From Natronomonas salsuginis (GTDB lineage Archaea; Halobacteriota; Halobacteria; Halobacteriales; Haloarculaceae), in the NCBI RefSeq assembly GCF_005239135.1, contig NZ_QKNX01000002.1, positions 124,001 through 188,000 of the forward strand: a DNA stretch of 64,000 nt, in the 5' to 3' direction. The notes beneath the pieces are model-generated. The model worked only from the letters and a program-made list of their open reading frames with translations, did not search any database and had not been told where the DNA came from. The translations under genes were made by a program, and so were the position numbers. This document shows positions 43,494 through 53,127 of this stretch, in pieces; within the stretch, counting starts at the first letter, position 1; the number at the start of each line of letters is the position of its first letter.

Positions 43494-43599
43494 TTCTCGT
43501 GGCGTAACGGAGGCGGACACGCGATCGAATCCTCCGCCGCACCGCGCCGCTCGAGATCCGTTCCCCTGCGTCTTTTTGCGTCTCGCCCACGCAGTACCG

Positions 43600-43932
43600 A
43601 TGATGACCGACGATTCGGAGACGGCCTTCGCGGAAGAGCGACGAAGCGCGCGGAAACTGCTGGGCGACGAGTCGATCACCGCGTTCTACCTCGGCGTCGT
43701 CCGCGACGGTGAAACCGCCGACACGACGTTCGCACAGACCGCGGACGACCCCGAGCAGGAGGGGTTACAGGCCCTGTCGTTGCTCGCGACACACGTGCGG
43801 ATCGTCGCCAACGAGGCGGGCGTTGATCCCTCCACCGTCGCCGGAGACGCCGCGACGCTCGCCGGCCGGATGGAGGAGCTGTCGCCCGGGGAACTGGCGA
43901 GCGTGGAGAACGACGGGGACGCGGATTCGTAA
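43600..43932 (+). CDS. Small acidic hypothetical protein
   Basis: 110 residues, or 109 if the second ATG is used. Helical, with AEERRSARKLLGDESITAFY and LSLLATHVRIVANEAGVDPS. Codon bias is good and a CTTTTTGCG lies about 26 bases upstream. It resembles haloarchaeal proteins of unknown role; no motif gives a function. It is divergent from pilB and precedes formamidase. Confidence 0.65.
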   Translation: MMTDDSETAFAEERRSARKLLGDESITAFYLGVVRDGETADTTFAQTADDPEQEGLQALSLLATHVRIVANEAGVDPSTVAGDAATLAGRMEELSPGELASVENDGDADS

Positions 43933-43970
43933 TCACCGCGCTCGCCCCCAACTCACGAGACGACCGGCCG

Positions 43971-43979
43971 GTTTTATGC
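43971..43979 (+). promoter_or_regulatory. TATA box of the formamidase gene
   Basis: GTTTTATGC centred 28 bases before the ATG at 44003. Confidence 0.5.
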
Positions 43980-44002
43980 GTGCTGTTCACTAACATGGAC
44001 GT

Positions 44003-45307
44003 ATGTCCCAACAAGTGCAGAAAGAACTCGAGGTCGACAGATACACGCTTGGACTCGTCGGTCCAGAGCAGAAGTGGGCGGGCACGGTGGCGGACGGCGG
44101 AACGGTGCGAACCCACACGCTGCCGGCGTGTTGGGGGCCGATGATCACGCCGGAGTTCCGCGGCGGCCACGAGGTGACGCGTCCGATCAGAGTCGAAAAC
44201 GCCGAGCCGGGTGATGCGCTCGTCGTCCGGATCAAAGACGTCGAGGTGACGAGCGTCGCGACCAGCACGGGCAGCATGCGCGAACGCGAGGGGGCGTTCG
44301 GCGACGATCCGTTCGTCGACCACGTCTGCCCGGAGTGCGGTACGAAGTGGCCCGAAAGCGTCGTCGAGGGGACCGGTGAGGAGTCGATCCGCTGTGCGGA
44401 GTGTGGCGCGAACGCCTCGTCGTTCGGCTTCGAGTTCGGCTACACCGTCGCCTTCGACGACGACCGGACCGTCGGCATCACCGTCGGCCCCGAAGGGGCG
44501 TCGGATCTCGCCGACCGGGCCGACGAGGCGATGGCGCTCCCTGACCACTCCCGACAGCACCCGATCCTCCTGTACAAACCCGACGAGATCCCCGGAACGC
44601 TCGGCCGGCTCCGGCCGTTCATCGGCAACATCGGAACGACGCCTCCGCGAGAGTTCCCCGATTCGCACAACGCCGGGGACTTCGGGCAGTTCCTGATCGG
44701 CGCGGAGCACGACTGGGGGCTCCCCGACGAGGCGGCGCTTTCGGACCGCACCGACGGCCACATGGATTCGAACGACGTCCGTCCCGGCGCGACGCTCATC
44801 TGTCCGGTGAAGATCGACGGCGCGGGGCTGTACGTCGGCGACCTCCACGCGAATCAGGGCGACGGCGAACTTTCCCTGCACACGACCGACGTGAGCGGTC
44901 GGACGGAACTGGAGGTCGAGGTGGTCAAAGACGTCGGCCTCGAGGGGCCGTTGCTGTTGCCGAACGAGGCCGACCTCCCGAACATCGCGAAACCGTACAC
45001 GGACGCCGAGCGCGAGGCCGGCGACGACCTTGCCGCCGAGTACGCCGTCGGCGATCTCGCAGACGCCGCGCCGATCCAGTTCGTCGGCTCCGGCGCGACG
45101 ATCAACGACGCGACGCAGAACGCATTCGATCGCGCGTCGACGCTGTTCGGAATGACGGAGGGCGAGGTCCGCGCCCGGTGTACGTTCACCGGCGGCGTCG
45201 AGATCGCCCGGCTGCCGGGCGTCGTCCAGCTCTCGATGCTCGCGCCGATGGAGCTGCTCGAGGCGTGCAGCCTCGACGGCGTCGTCCGCGAGCAGTACGG
45301 CCTGTAG
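44003..45307 (+). CDS. fmdA: Acetamidase/formamidase family enzyme with zinc ribbon insert
   Basis: 434 residues. The FmdA/AmdA fold is shown by LPACWGPMITPEFRGGHEVT, FIGNIGTTPPREFPDSHNAGDFG and DLHANQGDGELS. It hydrolyses formamide or acetamide to ammonia and the acid. Near 108-143 it carries an insert with two CxxC-type pairs, HVCPECGTKW and IRCAECGANA, which looks like a zinc ribbon. Downstream on the opposite strand are a ubiquitin-like protein and PurU. Confidence 0.92.
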   Translation: MSQQVQKELEVDRYTLGLVGPEQKWAGTVADGGTVRTHTLPACWGPMITPEFRGGHEVTRPIRVENAEPGDALVVRIKDVEVTSVATSTGSMREREGAFGDDPFVDHVCPECGTKWPESVVEGTGEESIRCAECGANASSFGFEFGYTVAFDDDRTVGITVGPEGASDLADRADEAMALPDHSRQHPILLYKPDEIPGTLGRLRPFIGNIGTTPPREFPDSHNAGDFGQFLIGAEHDWGLPDEAALSDRTDGHMDSNDVRPGATLICPVKIDGAGLYVGDLHANQGDGELSLHTTDVSGRTELEVEVVKDVGLEGPLLLPNEADLPNIAKPYTDAEREAGDDLAAEYAVGDLADAAPIQFVGSGATINDATQNAFDRASTLFGMTEGEVRARCTFTGGVEIARLPGVVQLSMLAPMELLEACSLDGVVREQYGL

Positions 45308-45322
45308 ACGGCCGCTGCGCCG

Positions 45323-45607
45323 TTACCGTCGGCCGCCCTGCATCGCGGGGAACAGCTGAATTCGGGCGTCCGGCGGGCAAGCGTCGTCGAGGTCGGCGCG
45401 CTCGCCGTCGACGAGGACTCGCACGCTGGTTCGAACGTCACCGCTCTCATCGAGCACGTCGCGCCGTGCTCGCGGATACGCCTCGAGGAACCGTTCGAGG
45501 GCGTCTGCGACGGTTTCGACGGTCCCCTCGTTCGATGCCGCCGGCTCCAACTCAATGGTCTTCTCGCCCGTCGCCGATCGAAGTTGGCCGTAGACGGTGA
45601 ACTCCAT
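45323..45607 (-). CDS. MoaD-like ubiquitin-like protein with GGRR tail
   Basis: 94 residues of beta-grasp type, MEFTVYGQLRSATGEKTIEL to RIQLFPAMQGGRR. As in the SAMP1 gene at 27.6 kb, Gly-Gly is followed by two Arg before the stop. It differs clearly from SAMP1 in sequence. It may be a sulfur carrier or a protein modifier. The start MEFTVYG fits the family; nine upstream residues in the frame do not. It is convergent with formamidase. Confidence 0.8.
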   Translation of the reverse strand: MEFTVYGQLRSATGEKTIELEPAASNEGTVETVADALERFLEAYPRARRDVLDESGDVRTSVRVLVDGERADLDDACPPDARIQLFPAMQGGRR

Positions 45608-45655
45608 GCTCGTCGATACACGGTCGGCTCGCAAGAAACGGGCGGTGTGTGGCCG

Positions 45656-46618
45656 TTACTCGACGCTTTCGCTCGAAACCGCCTCGCCGAGACCGTCGAC
45701 GGGGCGATCGGCGAGCATCTCGTCGACCGACCCCGGCAGGCCGAACTGGTAGCCGCTCGCGTCGGCGTCGTCGCGAAGCTCCGTCCGGCCGTGGTAGACG
45801 GAGACCGCCTTGTCGAGGTGGAGTCGGACGGCCTCCAACAGCGCCTCCGCTTCGAGCGGTTGGCCGCGGCGCTCCAGCTCCTCGACGTTCGCGCCGGGCG
45901 GCGCATCGAACGCTCGCTGGGTGATGATCGGTCCCTGATCGAGGTCCGTCGTCACGTAGTGAGCCGTGACGCCTGCGATGCGAACGCCCTCCTCTCTGGC
46001 CTGTCGGTACGGCTCCGCGCCGGGGAACGAGGGCAGAAGCGATGGGTGAATGTTGATGATCCGGTCCTCGTAGCGGAAGACGACGTTCGGGCTGAGGATG
46101 CGCATGTAGCGCGCCAACACGATGAGATCGGTATCGTACTCGTCGAGGAGGTCGAGGAGGTGCTCCTCGTCGGGGCTGCCCTTCTCGTCGCCGATGTCGT
46201 GGAAGTCGACGCCGTAGTGGTCGGCGAGCGGTTCGAGGTCGTCGTGGTTGCCGATGATGACGCTGATGTCCGCCCCCAGTTTCCCGTCCGCCCACGCCTC
46301 GAACAGCGCCTCCAGACAGTGCGATTCCTTGGTGACGAGGACGGCGATGGTCTGGGTCTCGCGGTCGGCCGGGAACCGGACCTGAATGTCGACGCCCAAC
46401 TCGTCGCCGAGCTCCGCGAGCGCTTCGCGGAGTTCCGCTTGAGTACAGCTCATCTCGGCGGTGTCGACGGTCATCGTCATCCGGAAGACCCGGTCGCGGA
46501 CCGCCTGGTCGAGGTCCTCGATGTTGATGTCGCGCTCGAAGAGCAGCGTCGTCACGCGGGCGATGAGCCCGGTCGAGTCCTCGCCGACGACCGTGATTTC
46601 GGTGTACTCCCGGCTCAC
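45656..46618 (-). CDS. purU: Formyltetrahydrofolate deformylase PurU
   Basis: 320 residues. It hydrolyses 10-formyl-THF to formate and THF. The N-terminal ACT domain has TVVGEDSTGLIARVTTLLFE. The catalytic domain has IIGNHDDLEPLADHYG and the formyltransferase core INIHPSLLPSFPGAEPYRQA and GVTAHYVTTDLDQGPII with the active Asn, His and Asp. The GTG at 46618 has GGAGGTG six bases upstream; a GTG at 46627 lies on that site and is less likely. Its start overlaps a leader ORF stop. Confidence 0.93.
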   Translation of the reverse strand: MSREYTEITVVGEDSTGLIARVTTLLFERDINIEDLDQAVRDRVFRMTMTVDTAEMSCTQAELREALAELGDELGVDIQVRFPADRETQTIAVLVTKESHCLEALFEAWADGKLGADISVIIGNHDDLEPLADHYGVDFHDIGDEKGSPDEEHLLDLLDEYDTDLIVLARYMRILSPNVVFRYEDRIINIHPSLLPSFPGAEPYRQAREEGVRIAGVTAHYVTTDLDQGPIITQRAFDAPPGANVEELERRGQPLEAEALLEAVRLHLDKAVSVYHGRTELRDDADASGYQFGLPGSVDEMLADRPVDGLGEAVSSESVE

Positions 46619-46656
46619 GACCGCCACCTCCGCGGGGGTTCGACGGGTGGAGTCAT
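46615..46656 (-). CDS. Possible 13-residue leader ORF overlapping purU
   Basis: ATG at 46656 encodes MTPPVEPPRRWRS and ends in a TGA overlapping the purU GTG as GTGA. A TATA-like TTTTGAAA is centred 25 bases before its ATG, and the purU Shine-Dalgarno lies within it. The leader would be translated first on a leaderless mRNA. Confidence 0.45.
   Translation of the reverse strand: MTPPVEPPRRWRS
46625..46631 (-). promoter_or_regulatory. Shine-Dalgarno site that fixes the purU start
   Basis: GGAGGTG on the minus strand, six bases before the GTG at 46618. It lies inside the leader ORF. Confidence 0.55.
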
Positions 46657-46677
46657 ACTACCGTTTGGGAGCCGGGG

Positions 46678-46685
46678 TTTCAAAA
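46678..46685 (-). promoter_or_regulatory. TATA-like box of the purU leader transcript
   Basis: TTTTGAAA centred 25 bases before the leader ATG at 46656, so the mRNA likely begins at that ATG. Confidence 0.4.
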
Positions 46686-46751
46686 GGGCGACGTTCCGCG
46701 TCGGTCTGCAAACGGCGTGTTCGCGGTCGGCGCGTCGATTCGACCCGACGC

Positions 46752-48744
<1,993 letters not shown>

Positions 48745-48780
48745 GACACGAGCTGTACGCGGAGTTCCAAAATAAGTACT

Positions 48781-49080
48781 GTCCTCCTCGTCGCGACCGG
48801 CGGCGGCGCTCTCGCCTCCTGGTTCGAGGACTGGGGGTGGAGCGTCTTCGCTCAGCGCGTCCAGCGCTCCCTGCGCGTTGACGTGTACGACCGACTGCAG
48901 GCCCAAGAGCGCGCGTACTTCACGCGTCGGCGGACGGGCGATCCGATAAGCGTCCTCAACAACGACGTCAACGCCTTGGAGACGTTCTTCGAGGACGACC
49001 TCAGCGCCACCGCGTGGATCCTCGCGACGGTCGTCGGCATCGGCGCAATTTTGGTGAGCCTCGACCAGACACTGACCGCG
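48781..49080 (+). pseudogene. Fragment of an ABC exporter membrane domain
   Basis: About 100 codons match the inner part of a type I ABC exporter: SWFEDWGWSVFAQRVQRSLR, DVYDRLQAQERAYFTRRRTG, DPISVLNNDVNALETFFEDD. Both the first membrane helices and the whole ATPase are missing and no start codon lies nearby. It sits in the 362-base gap between the hydrolase and acyltransferase genes. I read it as the remains of a deleted exporter gene. Confidence 0.75.
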
Positions 49081-49106
49081 ACGAGGAGCGCTGATCGGGC
49101 GTCGGA

Positions 49107-50036
49107 TCAGCTCTCGCCGGGCGGCGAGAGCGTTCGTCCGAACTCGTCGAACTCCTCGAAGGGCTCCGGGAACTCCGTCGGCAGGCGTCGGCCCTCGCGG
49201 TTGTCCGTGAGCGGTCCGAGATCGTCGGCGACGGGTTCCCAGCCGGGTTTGATCTTGACGCTTTTCGCGGGCGAGCCGGCCGCGATGTGGTGGGCCGGCA
49301 CGTCGCCGAGCGTCGTGGCTCCCGAGCCGACCATCGCGTTCTCGCCGATCCGGCAGCCCGCGCTGACCATCGCGCCGTAGCCAAGGCGGACGTCGTCTTC
49401 GAGGATCGTCTCGTAGTTCGTCACGTCGGTCTGGTCGACGGTGTCGTGCGCGTGGGTGTGGATGTGGGCCCGATCGGCGATCGAGACGCGGTCGCCGATC
49501 GACAGCGTTCCGCGATCGTCGAGCAGCACGTCGTTGTGGACGACGACGCTGTCGCCCATCTCGATGTTGTTCCCGCACTGGATCTTGATGCCGCCGAACA
49601 GCCGGAGGTTGTCGCCTGCCTCCGCGAACAGGTGGTTCGCGAGGACCTGTCGAAACGGGAGCGCGAACGCGAGGTTGTTTGCGAGCGGCGACAGGTCGAA
49701 CCCGTTCCACAGATAGCGGATGCATTTCGCCTCGCGCAGTTCCGACAGCTCCTGTTCGGCCCAGTGTTCCGTCTCGATGAGTGCGTTCCGCGGATCGTAG
49801 CTTCGGACCCGCACGCGAGCCATCGGGGCCAGCGTCTCCCCGTTTCGGTACCGACGGTACGCCGCGCTGTCGTCGAACAGGTCCGCGAGGATCTCTCCGA
49901 CAGCGGCGGCGGTGTCGTCGTCGGAGAGGCGGTCGTCGACGTACTCGATCGTTTCCTCGATCGACGCCTGTACGCTCGGTGGTACCTCGACGTGCCGCTT
50001 CGTCACGGCGTCATCACGAGCGGCGTCGAGATCCAC
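49107..50036 (-). CDS. Left-handed beta-helix acyltransferase
   Basis: 309 residues. From about 145 the hexapeptide repeat is clear: GGIKIQCGNNIEMGDSVVVH, RGTLSIGDRVSIADRAHIHT, VRLGYGAMVSAGCRIGENAM and the closing GDVPAHHIAAGSPAKSVKIKP with its catalytic-type His. The N-terminal 140 residues are helical. The acceptor is unknown, perhaps a sugar or metabolite. It starts at GTG 50036 next to a very AT-rich gap. Confidence 0.85.
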   Translation of the reverse strand: MDLDAARDDAVTKRHVEVPPSVQASIEETIEYVDDRLSDDDTAAAVGEILADLFDDSAAYRRYRNGETLAPMARVRVRSYDPRNALIETEHWAEQELSELREAKCIRYLWNGFDLSPLANNLAFALPFRQVLANHLFAEAGDNLRLFGGIKIQCGNNIEMGDSVVVHNDVLLDDRGTLSIGDRVSIADRAHIHTHAHDTVDQTDVTNYETILEDDVRLGYGAMVSAGCRIGENAMVGSGATTLGDVPAHHIAAGSPAKSVKIKPGWEPVADDLGPLTDNREGRRLPTEFPEPFEEFDEFGRTLSPPGES

Positions 50037-50169
50037 CCTTCTGTGCTTTTATTTTCGACCAATGTCTTCATATTTCCCAATTAGGTTGATGTACAATAGG
50101 TTTTTGGGATCAAAAATACACGATAAATGTATCTATGCTTATTTTAAATCTCAAATTAAACTATGACGG
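50037..50169. other. AT-rich gap between the acyltransferase and DHH genes
   Basis: 133 bases that are far more AT-rich than the surroundings, with runs such as TTTTTGGGATCAAAAA and AATCTCAAATTAAA. It holds the acyltransferase promoter (minus-strand AAAATAAAAG near 50050) and the end of the DHH gene transcript. No open frame or repeat of interest was seen. Confidence 0.5.
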
Positions 50170-51423
50170 TCAGTAGTCGCCGTTCATCGCCCCCAACAGC
50201 CGCTCGTCGAAGCGCTCGAAATCGGGTCCTCCCCGCTCTTCGCCCGCCATCTGGCTGACCGGGATCTGCCCGCCGGCCATGCGGGCGTGGCCCCCAGCAC
50301 TCGCCGTCTCGATGTGGCTCACCGCGCGCTGGAGCGCCTCGCCCATGTGGACGCGGTCGTCCTTCGAGCGCGCGGAAACGTGGACCGTGCCGTCGTTGAC
50401 GCCATAGAGGACGACCGCCGTCGTCCCCTCCAGTCGCATGAGCTCTTCGACCGCCTGCGAGAGCGCGTCGACCGTCCCGACCTCGCCGACGTTACAGATG
50501 CCGAACGACCCCTCGACATGCACGTTATTGATCGCGGTCGCTTTCACCCGCAACACGTCGTGTGATATCTCGGGCGTGGCGATCCTGTGGAGCAGGTCCT
50601 CGTCGATCGCCGGGAGCAGCGTCGCACAGACCCCGAAATCCTGTGACGTGCAGCCGCGCGTTAGGTTCTTCGTGTCCGACTGGATCCCGTAGGTGAGCCC
50701 GGTGGCGAGTTTGCGATCGACGACCAGCGGCTCGTCCTCCTCGCTGCCGTCGACGTCCGCGTCAGTCGGCTCGAAGACGGCGTCGAGATCGGTGAGATAC
50801 TCGGTGAGTATCGACGCGGTCGCCCCGCACGCCTCGCGCACGTCGGTGAACTCGTTGCCCGTCCCGTTCCCCGGGTGATGGTCGACGACGGCGATCGGCT
50901 CGACTCGCTCGGAGTCGACGAACCCGCGCGGCGTGTTGTGATCGACGAGCACGATCCCCTCCGGGTGTTCGATGTCCGAGGCCGCCTCGATCCGATCGCA
51001 GTCGAAGCCGAGCACCGTCCGGAACGCCCGGTTCTCCGGCCGCCGTATCTGTCCCGGATACTGGATCGTCGCGTCCGTCCCGACGCGCTCGGCGATCGCC
51101 TTCACCGCCATCGCCGACGCCATCGCGTCCGGATCGGGGTTCGGATGCATCAGGATCGTGATCGCCTCGTGTCCACCGATGAGCTGTCGAAACACCACGC
51201 CGGCCGGCCGCCGGAGCCACCGGACGAGCCGGTACAGGCCGTATAGGAGAATGAACCCGACGGCGGCGAGCACCGGGTACGTCAGCGGCTCGCCGGCGAA
51301 CGCGTCGATTGCCGGCTGGATCTGTGCGCCCCGCGACGCCGCGTCCGGACCATACCGGCTCACGCTCTCGAGTGCGGCGCTTCCGACGATCGCCGACGCC
51401 GCCGTTCCGTGCTCGATGCTCAT
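50170..51423 (-). CDS. Membrane-anchored DHH/DHHA1 phosphoesterase
   Basis: 417 residues. A membrane segment, TYPVLAAVGFILLYGLYRLV, lies near 50. The DHH domain follows: MHPNPDPDAMASAMA, VLVDHNTP and the VVDHHPGN motif. The C-terminal DHHA1 has AGGHARMAGGQIP. These enzymes cleave short RNAs or cyclic dinucleotides, but the substrate here is unknown. The ATG at 51423 has a TATA-like sequence at 51449-51456; a GTG six codons earlier is less likely. Confidence 0.88.
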   Translation of the reverse strand: MSIEHGTAASAIVGSAALESVSRYGPDAASRGAQIQPAIDAFAGEPLTYPVLAAVGFILLYGLYRLVRWLRRPAGVVFRQLIGGHEAITILMHPNPDPDAMASAMAVKAIAERVGTDATIQYPGQIRRPENRAFRTVLGFDCDRIEAASDIEHPEGIVLVDHNTPRGFVDSERVEPIAVVDHHPGNGTGNEFTDVREACGATASILTEYLTDLDAVFEPTDADVDGSEEDEPLVVDRKLATGLTYGIQSDTKNLTRGCTSQDFGVCATLLPAIDEDLLHRIATPEISHDVLRVKATAINNVHVEGSFGICNVGEVGTVDALSQAVEELMRLEGTTAVVLYGVNDGTVHVSARSKDDRVHMGEALQRAVSHIETASAGGHARMAGGQIPVSQMAGEERGGPDFERFDERLLGAMNGDY

Positions 51424-51553
51424 TGACGGTAAGGTATTCACAAGTTCCGATAAAAACCTTCGTGACCGTTCGCACGCCGTGGCGGACGGGCGATCCCCCC
51501 GTCGATCCGTCCCCGGAAACCGATCCTCTCCTACAAAATATATGTGTACACTA

Positions 51554-51647
51554 ACCGGTGACCTTCTCCTCGCGGTAGCCGGCGAGGCTTCTCACCGACA
51601 ACGTCGAGGACTTCGCAGCACTCGGAGTCGAGGTCGAGACGTACTGA
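51554..51647 (+). pseudogene. Remnant of a VapC-like PIN toxin C-terminus
   Basis: TGDLLLAVA in one frame is followed, one frame over, by RLLTDNVEDFAALGVEVETY and a TGA at 51645. These are the end motifs of VapC toxins (DxLIA, then TDN with DF). The rest of the gene is missing and the frame is broken. The 385-base gap between the DHH gene and the antitoxin gene holds this remnant and the antitoxin promoter. Confidence 0.55.
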
Positions 51648-51777
51648 GACGTGGATAGGTTGTGAGTCGTGAGTGCCGAGGCCCCGTATTTCACGGGCAG
51701 ACGGCGCCTCTCTGCGCATATATCCGTGGCCACAGTAGACAGAGGCCCCGGTCAGCTCATCGTCGGGGCAGACGCGG

Positions 51778-51784
51778 ATTTAAC
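51778..51784 (+). promoter_or_regulatory. TATA-like box of the antitoxin-like gene
   Basis: ATTTAAC centred 28 bases before the ATG at 51809. Confidence 0.45.
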
Positions 51785-51808
51785 AACGTTGCCAAGCAAT
51801 CACACAGT

Positions 51809-52060
51809 ATGGCCGCCGAAATTTCCGACCGAGTTCGAGAAATCGCGGAGGCTCGCGGCCTTCCGGAGTTCCAGGTATTCGAACGGGCACCCGACCGCGG
51901 GCTCAAAGACCTGTGGGAGGACCTCGTGCTCGCACAGTACCTCGATGGCGAGCTCGACCGCGAGGAAGCCATCGAACACGTCGGCCGGACGAAAGTCGAG
52001 CGGGCAGAGCGAGAGCGTGGGGTCATCGAGGGATACATCGACCGGGGCCTGAACGCGTGA
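51809..52060 (+). CDS. VapB-type antitoxin-like protein
   Basis: 83 residues: MAAEISDRVREIAEARGLPE, then FQVFERAPDRGLKDLWEDLV, LDREEAIEHVGRTKVERAER. It looks like the small helical antitoxins that precede PIN (DUF3368-type) toxins in haloarchaea. Its TGA overlaps a GTG as GTGA, the usual toxin coupling, but the toxin frame is truncated. It may now be an orphan. Confidence 0.65.
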   Translation: MAAEISDRVREIAEARGLPEFQVFERAPDRGLKDLWEDLVLAQYLDGELDREEAIEHVGRTKVERAERERGVIEGYIDRGLNA

Positions 52061-52152
52061 CGCTCACAGCAGTCTCGGACGCGAGACCAACGCCGGTGGC
52101 GAACGGGACGGCTGACGGAGGATCTGCCGGCTCTCGGTCGGTAGCACGGTAG
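52057..52152 (+). pseudogene. Truncated toxin stub after the antitoxin
   Basis: The GTG overlapping the antitoxin stop begins VTLTAVSDARPTPVANG and stops after 31 codons at TAG 52150. VSDA-x-P resembles the first strand and catalytic Asp of PIN toxins, after which the sequence departs from the family. The body of the gene is missing; hop follows on the other strand. Confidence 0.45.
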
Positions 52153-52161
52153 CCGAACGTT

Positions 52162-53010
52162 TCAATCGTTGGCTGGAGCAGCGCCGGGACCCAGCGGGTT
52201 CCCGGCGGCGCCGACCGTCGACTCGTTGGCGGCGACCCAGCGGAGTAACAGGAACGCGAAGACGTACTTCGCCCCGATGTCCAGCGCGGAGTAGGCCCAC
52301 GATGTCGCGCCGACCGAACTGACGATCGCCAGCCCCTCGACGCCCAGCGCCCAAACGATGGGGTATCCGAGCCAGAGGACGACAGTCAGCGCCCGCAGCG
52401 TCCCGAATATCTCGCTCGTTCCGGCCGCCTCGGCGTCGGCCGGCCACTGGACCACCAACGCGTACAGAACGACGATGAAGAAGGTGCAACTGACGACGTA
52501 GAACGCCCAGCGGAGCGCGTACGAGGACGTGATGAGCGCCGCTGCGAGGCCGGTAAGACACATCCCGATATCGGCCGCGACGACGACGAAGAGATCGCTG
52601 AGGTCGACGTCGGCCAGCAGACCCAGCGCGAGCAGGATCATCGGTGTCGACAGCGTCCACGTCAGATACCGTCCCCACTGACTCAACACCTCCTGACCGC
52701 CGAGTGCGTGTCCCGGCGGCATCTCGACGAGACCGACCGTCAGGCCCGACAGGAGGCCGAGGTAACTGGAGATGGACACCAGCGGAATCATGATCGTCGC
52801 CCCGAAGATCAGGCGGGCGCGGTCGGACCGGAGATTCCGACCCATGTAGACGAACAGCAGCGCCGACAGTCCCGCGAGCGCCACGTTCGCCCACAGCGAC
52901 GAACTCAACAGGACGTCGCCCCGGATCTGTTGCATCACGTCACCTTGTGTCGCTTGCAGCGGTACGCCCCCAGCGAACGGGACCGCGAGTTCGACTCCAT
53001 GTTGGATCAT
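52162..53010 (-). CDS. hop: Halorhodopsin (light-driven chloride pump)
   Basis: 282 residues with seven membrane helices. Helix C reads GRYLTWTLSTPMILLALGLL: Thr117 replaces the proton acceptor Asp85 of bacteriorhodopsin, Ser121 matches the chloride-site Ser, and Ala128 replaces Asp96. The retinal-binding Lys248 is in LDIGAKYVFAF, four after Asp244. These features define an inward chloride pump. The ATG at 53010 was used; a GTG four codons earlier is possible. The TATA box and Bat-type element upstream indicate control by oxygen and light. Confidence 0.96.
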   Translation of the reverse strand: MIQHGVELAVPFAGGVPLQATQGDVMQQIRGDVLLSSSLWANVALAGLSALLFVYMGRNLRSDRARLIFGATIMIPLVSISSYLGLLSGLTVGLVEMPPGHALGGQEVLSQWGRYLTWTLSTPMILLALGLLADVDLSDLFVVVAADIGMCLTGLAAALITSSYALRWAFYVVSCTFFIVVLYALVVQWPADAEAAGTSEIFGTLRALTVVLWLGYPIVWALGVEGLAIVSSVGATSWAYSALDIGAKYVFAFLLLRWVAANESTVGAAGNPLGPGAAPAND

Positions 53011-53036
53011 GCTCGTTAGCACTTCGTAGGGAGGGG

Positions 53037-53044
53037 TTAAAATA
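53037..53044 (-). promoter_or_regulatory. TATA box of hop
   Basis: TATTTTAA on the minus strand, 27-34 bases before the hop ATG. Confidence 0.6.
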
Positions 53045-53050
53045 CACCGT

Positions 53051-53065
53051 CCTAACCTGTAGGGT
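53051..53065 (-). promoter_or_regulatory. Bat-type upstream activating sequence of hop
   Basis: ACCCTACAGGTTAGG on the minus strand lies six bases upstream of the TATA box. It resembles the bop-family UAS of Halobacterium as I recall it (ACC, then GTT and GG about seven bases on). The Bat-like protein at 8.1-10.6 kb is the obvious candidate to bind it. Confidence 0.5.
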
Positions 53066-53127
53066 CTCGCCGATCTGTCGATGGCGTTGAGGGGAGACGG
53101 TAGACAACGACCGGCGGGCGGGATCGC

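Noticed and set aside
50037-50169. AT-rich gap as a replication origin
   Set aside because: No long inverted repeats of ORB type and no orc/cdc6 gene nearby.
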